8,570 nucleotides of DNA from Fimbriimonadales bacterium (GTDB lineage: Bacteria > Armatimonadota > Fimbriimonadia > Fimbriimonadales > ATM1): contig JAICGT010000034.1 of assembly GCA_025922995.1 (NCBI GenBank), positions 1 to 8,570 of the forward strand, read 5' to 3'. The notes under the pieces were generated by a model that ran no database searches, had not been told where the DNA came from, and saw only the letters and a list, made by a program, of their open reading frames with translations. This document shows, one piece after another, positions 6,230 to 8,570 of the stretch (position 1 is the stretch's first letter; every line of letters starts with the position of its first letter). Made by a program: the position numbers and the translations under genes.

Positions 6230-7650
6230 AATACCGCGCGATGTGGTCTGGCTCGGCAGAGTGCGGCATGTCGGACGCAGACGTAGATCGCTACGTCGAA
6301 AAGCTCTACGAGACCGGAATCAATACGCTCATCGTGCATCTCAAAGGCGGCGATGGGACGGTCTATTGGAAATCCGACATTCTGCCGCAGTGTACGCACG
6401 AGGGCTACGACGTTTTCGACTTGCCCGCCGCGCTACTGAGTGCCTGCCGCAAACGCGGCATGCGGCTGGAAGCGTGGCTCATCGATTACTTCGAGGGCAA
6501 AAATGGACCCGCGCATAGAGAGCATCCCGAATGGGTCATGCTCGATCCCGATGGCAAGACGACGGCTGAAGAGATGCTCCGCGGTAAACCTTGGGGTCCT
6601 CTATGGATGTGCGCCGCAAGGCGGCCGGGCTACACTGACCATTGGCTCCTTCCCCTCATCAGGGAATTCGCACAGAAATACGACTTCGACGCCATTCACC
6701 ACGATTACGTGCGTTATCCCGGAGACGCAGCCCCGGACCGCTACTGCTTTTGCGACTACTGTTTAGAGAACCTTCCCAAGTGGGCAGGTTATCGCACGGA
6801 GGCCTATAGCGACGATCCCTTTTTTCACGAGTTTTACGATCGCGGTTATATCGAGGCGCATTGGGAACAGAGCCCGCGGGTGTTGCCCGCGAATTGGGAA
6901 TCTCTTCCCCGCTCCTTCAAAGCCAACTTCCTGCTCGAAGGCGGGTTCTTTCAGGGCGGCAGGAACGACCTCGACTATTTCTTCTATCTCTATCGGCGCG
7001 AAGCCATAACGGACTTCTGCAGATTAGCTAAAGAGGCTGTAAACGAAGTGCGGCCGGACATGGACGTGAGCGCCGCAGTTTTCAAGAACCCGGTCCACAG
7101 CGGCAGGTTTATCGGTCAGGACTGGCGCACGTTCGAAGGCTATGTCGACGGGATTATTCCAATGAATTACCGCGACCACTATCCGGGTTCGTTCGAAGTT
7201 TATTTGGATTTGCTCAAGGAAACGATAGAGACTCAAAGGCAACTGACCAAGAACTTTAAATACTACTGGCCGGGAGCCGCTATCAACTTTCTCTATTTCG
7301 AAGAGGAGCGGCCGCTGCACGCCCTTGCCAAAGCACTCGAAGACGAGGACTGTGATTCTGCGATTGCAGCTTTCGATGCGATTTCGGATCGGATTCGATC
7401 CGTCAGCACAAGCGCGTGTCAGGCCATCGACGCCCTCCGCAAGAACCCGGCGATTGTGTCCGAGGCAAGGAAGGAGTTCGCAACCTTCCGGGAGAACATC
7501 CCGGGCGACTACTGGCCGGCGGAAAAACTCGATCGCCTGCTGAGCGTTATCGGCGACACTCAGGTGGAGGGTTTCTCGCTGTTCTGTGTCGGCCACCTCG
7601 ACCAGTATTCTCAGTGGACTGCCCTAAGAAATGCGATACCTAGGGATTGA
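6211..7650 (+). CDS. Glycosidase-type TIM-barrel protein, GHL10/DUF187-like
   Basis: This 479-residue protein resembles GHL10/DUF187 (YngK-like) proteins. It opens with YRAMWSGS and the [20 protein letters not shown] strand/loop, then [12 protein letters not shown] and [14 protein letters not shown] (159-172), the counterpart of the family's DGIHLDYIRYP motif whose acidic residues are the likely active-site candidates. VDGIIPMNY (312-320) and a late [12 protein letters not shown] strand (452-463) fit later barrel strands. Residues 362-445 form a helical insertion or extension. A Cys triplet, CxCxxC, lies at 179-184. There is no signal peptide, so a cytoplasmic location is predicted although relatives are mostly exported. 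The ATG at 6211 overlaps ispG by 19 bases; the ATG at 6241 (Met11) would give an 11-base gap. Neither has a convincing Shine-Dalgarno site. The substrate cannot be told from sequence. Confidence 0.85.
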   Translation: MDRAFLKYRAMWSGSAECGMSDADVDRYVEKLYETGINTLIVHLKGGDGTVYWKSDILPQCTHEGYDVFDLPAALLSACRKRGMRLEAWLIDYFEGKNGPAHREHPEWVMLDPDGKTTAEEMLRGKPWGPLWMCAARRPGYTDHWLLPLIREFAQKYDFDAIHHDYVRYPGDAAPDRYCFCDYCLENLPKWAGYRTEAYSDDPFFHEFYDRGYIEAHWEQSPRVLPANWESLPRSFKANFLLEGGFFQGGRNDLDYFFYLYRREAITDFCRLAKEAVNEVRPDMDVSAAVFKNPVHSGRFIGQDWRTFEGYVDGIIPMNYRDHYPGSFEVYLDLLKETIETQRQLTKNFKYYWPGAAINFLYFEEERPLHALAKALEDEDCDSAIAAFDAISDRIRSVSTSACQAIDALRKNPAIVSEARKEFATFRENIPGDYWPAEKLDRLLSVIGDTQVEGFSLFCVGHLDQYSQWTALRNAIPRD

Positions 7651-7670
7651 GCTCCCCTACGCTTGCACCG

Positions 7671-7874
7671 CTAAGCACCGCGCCCAGGATCCAACCAAGA
7701 ACAATCAGCCACTTCCTTTCGTGGTCGAACTTCCATGATCGTGTAACACACGAGATACAGCATGCATAAGAGCCCCACGAGACCCTTCCAAACTTCGTCT
7801 TGAAACGCGTGGACGAGGATGATCACCAGGCAAAGTAGGCGTACAACCGCTCCTACGGCCCCCAAGATAAGCAT
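7671..7874 (-). CDS. Small two-helix membrane protein, hypothetical
   Basis: This 67-residue protein has two predicted membrane helices (about 2-23 and 31-48) joined by a short polar turn (HAFQDEVWKG). A charged tail ends in WLDPGRGA. The AFxxxxxKGLxxLLCxxYxxxY pattern is reminiscent of small bacterial membrane proteins with paired helices, but I cannot name a family. The frame is open back to an ATG at 7985, but that start would overlap the VOC gene by 17 bases, add a non-hydrophobic leader and read through the palindromes. The ATG at 7874, with GAG four bases ahead, places the protein exactly at its hydrophobic core. The gene converges on the glycosidase-like gene across 20 bases and is divergent from the VOC gene. 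If it is not real, 7651-7968 holds only the palindromes described separately. Confidence 0.5.
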   Translation of the reverse strand: MLILGAVGAVVRLLCLVIILVHAFQDEVWKGLVGLLCMLYLVCYTIMEVRPRKEVADCSWLDPGRGA

Positions 7875-7903
7875 AATCTCAAGCTTCGGCGCCGCTTGGA
7901 TGA

Positions 7904-7927
7904 TTCCTTCGCTTGCAATCGAAGGAA
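7904..7927. repeat. 24-bp near-perfect palindrome, likely operator
   Basis: Arms TTCCTTCG (7904-7911) and CGAAGGAA (7920-7927) flank a centre containing TTGCAA, so 11 of 12 base pairs are symmetric (mismatch 7912/7919). It lies between the divergent small membrane gene and VOC gene. No T-run follows on either side, which argues against an intrinsic terminator. Confidence 0.55.
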
Positions 7928-7938
7928 CCACTAGTGGT
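7927..7938. repeat. Perfect 12-bp palindrome ACCACTAGTGGT
   Basis: This exact dyad shares its first base with the preceding 24-bp palindrome, and its right end lies 30 bases before the TTG start of the VOC gene. Two adjoining dyads in a divergent gap suggest binding by one or two dimeric regulators. Confidence 0.5.
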
Positions 7939-7956
7939 ATCCTTCCGTCTACTATC

Positions 7957-7962
7957 AGGAGG
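7957..7962 (+). promoter_or_regulatory. Strong ribosome binding site deciding a TTG start
   Basis: AGGAGG, extended to AGGAGGTGA, is the strongest Shine-Dalgarno sequence in the window. It lies 6 bases before TTG at 7969 but 21 bases before the ATG at 7984, so it selects TTG as the start of the VOC gene. Confidence 0.8.
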
Positions 7963-7968
7963 TGAGCC

Positions 7969-8352
7969 TTGGTAAAGCTCGACATGATCGGAATCGTCTC
8001 GAAAGACCTACGGGCATCCGTTGCCTTCTATCGACTGCTCGGGCTAGACTTTACTGACCCGGACGGCCCATACGTAGAGGCGACTAGGCCGGGAGGAATT
8101 CGCGTGTCGATTAACGACGCAAACATGATCAAGCAGGTCTACGGTGACGTAGCTGTCGGCGGCCACGCAATTGGCCCTGCCTTCCTGTGTGACGATCCTG
8201 AGCACGTCGACCGATTGCACCAAGACCTTGTAGCCGATGGCTACACCTCGAAACTCGAACCGTTCGACGCTTTCTGGGGACAGAGATACGCAACCATCCT
8301 CGACCCGGATGGCAATGCGATCGACTTGTTCGCACCGAAATCGACGTCCTAA
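7969..8352 (+). CDS. VOC-superfamily (glyoxalase/bleomycin-resistance fold) protein
   Basis: This 127-residue single-module vicinal-oxygen-chelate protein has two beta-alpha-beta-beta-beta repeats. The first half reads MIGIVSKDLRASVAFYRLLGL, then YVEATRPGGIRVSI. The second half has the FLCDDPEHVDRLHQDLVADGY helix, FWGQRYATILDPDGNAIDLFAP as the closing strands. Where metal-using members usually have a His on the first strand there is Met6, and where they have a Glu on the last strand there is Asp119. It may therefore be a non-metal ligand-binding member, as in some antibiotic-binding relatives, or use a shifted site. The TTG start is set by AGGAGG six bases upstream. The next gene follows after 39 bases with its own ribosome binding site. 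The substrate cannot be predicted. Confidence 0.88.
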   Translation: MVKLDMIGIVSKDLRASVAFYRLLGLDFTDPDGPYVEATRPGGIRVSINDANMIKQVYGDVAVGGHAIGPAFLCDDPEHVDRLHQDLVADGYTSKLEPFDAFWGQRYATILDPDGNAIDLFAPKSTS

Positions 8353-8391
8353 TTCGGGTTAGTTTCGACAACACAGAACACAGGAGAAAAC

Positions 8392-8570
8392 ATGAAGACA
8401 ATAGCAGTACTCGTTTCAGCAATCCTCTTGAGCGGCATGGCGCTCGCTCAGGAAATGCCCGACATGAAGCCGCCCAAGGAGCTTGAGCAGTTGCATTTCC
8501 TCGTAGGTACGTGGAAGGGCAAAGAAAAACACTTCGAACCCGGAAACACTACTCCCATAGAAGTCAACTC
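8392..8570 (+). CDS. Secreted DUF1579-like protein, 3' end beyond the window
   Basis: The first 59 residues are visible. A classic signal peptide (MKTIAVLVSAILLSGMALA, predicted cleavage after the AxA-type motif at residue 19) is followed by a linker of about 12 residues. Then comes ELEQLHFLVGTWKGKEKHF, which resembles the start of DUF1579-type lipocalin-like domains with their LxxLVGxWxG motif. AGGAG at 8382-8386, 5 bases ahead, fixes the ATG. No strong promoter is seen in the 39 bases after the VOC gene, so co-transcription is likely. The family call rests on a short N-terminal match. Function is unknown. Confidence 0.75.
   Translation, partial: MKTIAVLVSAILLSGMALAQEMPDMKPPKELEQLHFLVGTWKGKEKHFEPGNTTPIEVN

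Noticed and set aside
7024..7596. 190-codon minus-strand frame
   Set aside because: It is antisense to the glycosidase-like gene and contains no motif or ribosome binding site.
7665..7681. Direct repeat GCACCGC twice, 3 bases apart
   Set aside because: Seven bases in a GC-rich coding end is expected by chance, and there is no array or flanking structure.
1..8570. CRISPR array, tRNA, rRNA, insertion sequence or prophage
   Set aside because: No spaced repeats, cloverleaf-type sequence, transposase or phage genes were seen; all genes fit a normal chromosomal segment.

Overview
The window is a compact stretch of bacterial chromosome with moderately high GC. It looks like ordinary core genome: housekeeping genes (tsaD, a 3-methyladenine DNA glycosylase gene, ispG) mixed with poorly characterised envelope and regulatory genes. 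There are no mobile elements, RNA genes or CRISPR repeats. A lipobox protein, secreted proteins and an ECF sigma/anti-sigma pair fit a bacterium with a substantial envelope. Nothing fixes the phylum; an Armatimonadota-like lineage is only an impression.

Layout. 1-938 (+) is the 3' part of tsaD, cut by the window edge. A one-pass membrane protein with a Cache/PAS-like outer domain (943-1428, +) follows 4 bases later. Reading leftwards from 3815 on the minus strand is a tight three-gene unit: ECF sigma factor (3180-3815), zinc-finger-type anti-sigma factor (2452-3180) and an HtrA/DegP-like protein with a PDZ domain (1425-2474). Neighbouring genes overlap by 1 and 23 bases. The HtrA-like protein has lost the catalytic His and Ser and is probably a pseudoprotease. 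This sigma-regulator-HtrA order recalls the rpoE/algU envelope-stress operons, with an inactive protease-like member at the end.

Divergent from the sigma gene, across only 44 bases, a plus-strand run begins: DNA-3-methyladenine glycosylase (3860-4423), a lipoprotein of unknown function (4442-5059), ispG of the MEP isoprenoid pathway (5072-6229) and a GHL10/DUF187-like glycosidase-type TIM-barrel protein (6211-7650) that overlaps ispG and has no signal peptide. Converging on it is a probable 67-residue two-helix membrane protein (7671-7874, -). Divergent from that is a VOC/glyoxalase-fold protein with a TTG start (7969-8352, +), then the start of a secreted DUF1579-like protein (8392 to the edge). 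The 94-base divergent gap at 7875-7968 carries two adjoining DNA palindromes that look like an operator.

No complete new system is evident. The best leads are the catalytically degenerate HtrA in the stress-sigma operon, the double palindrome at 7904-7938, and the dyad in the 44-base gap that includes part of the sigma gene's ribosome binding site.
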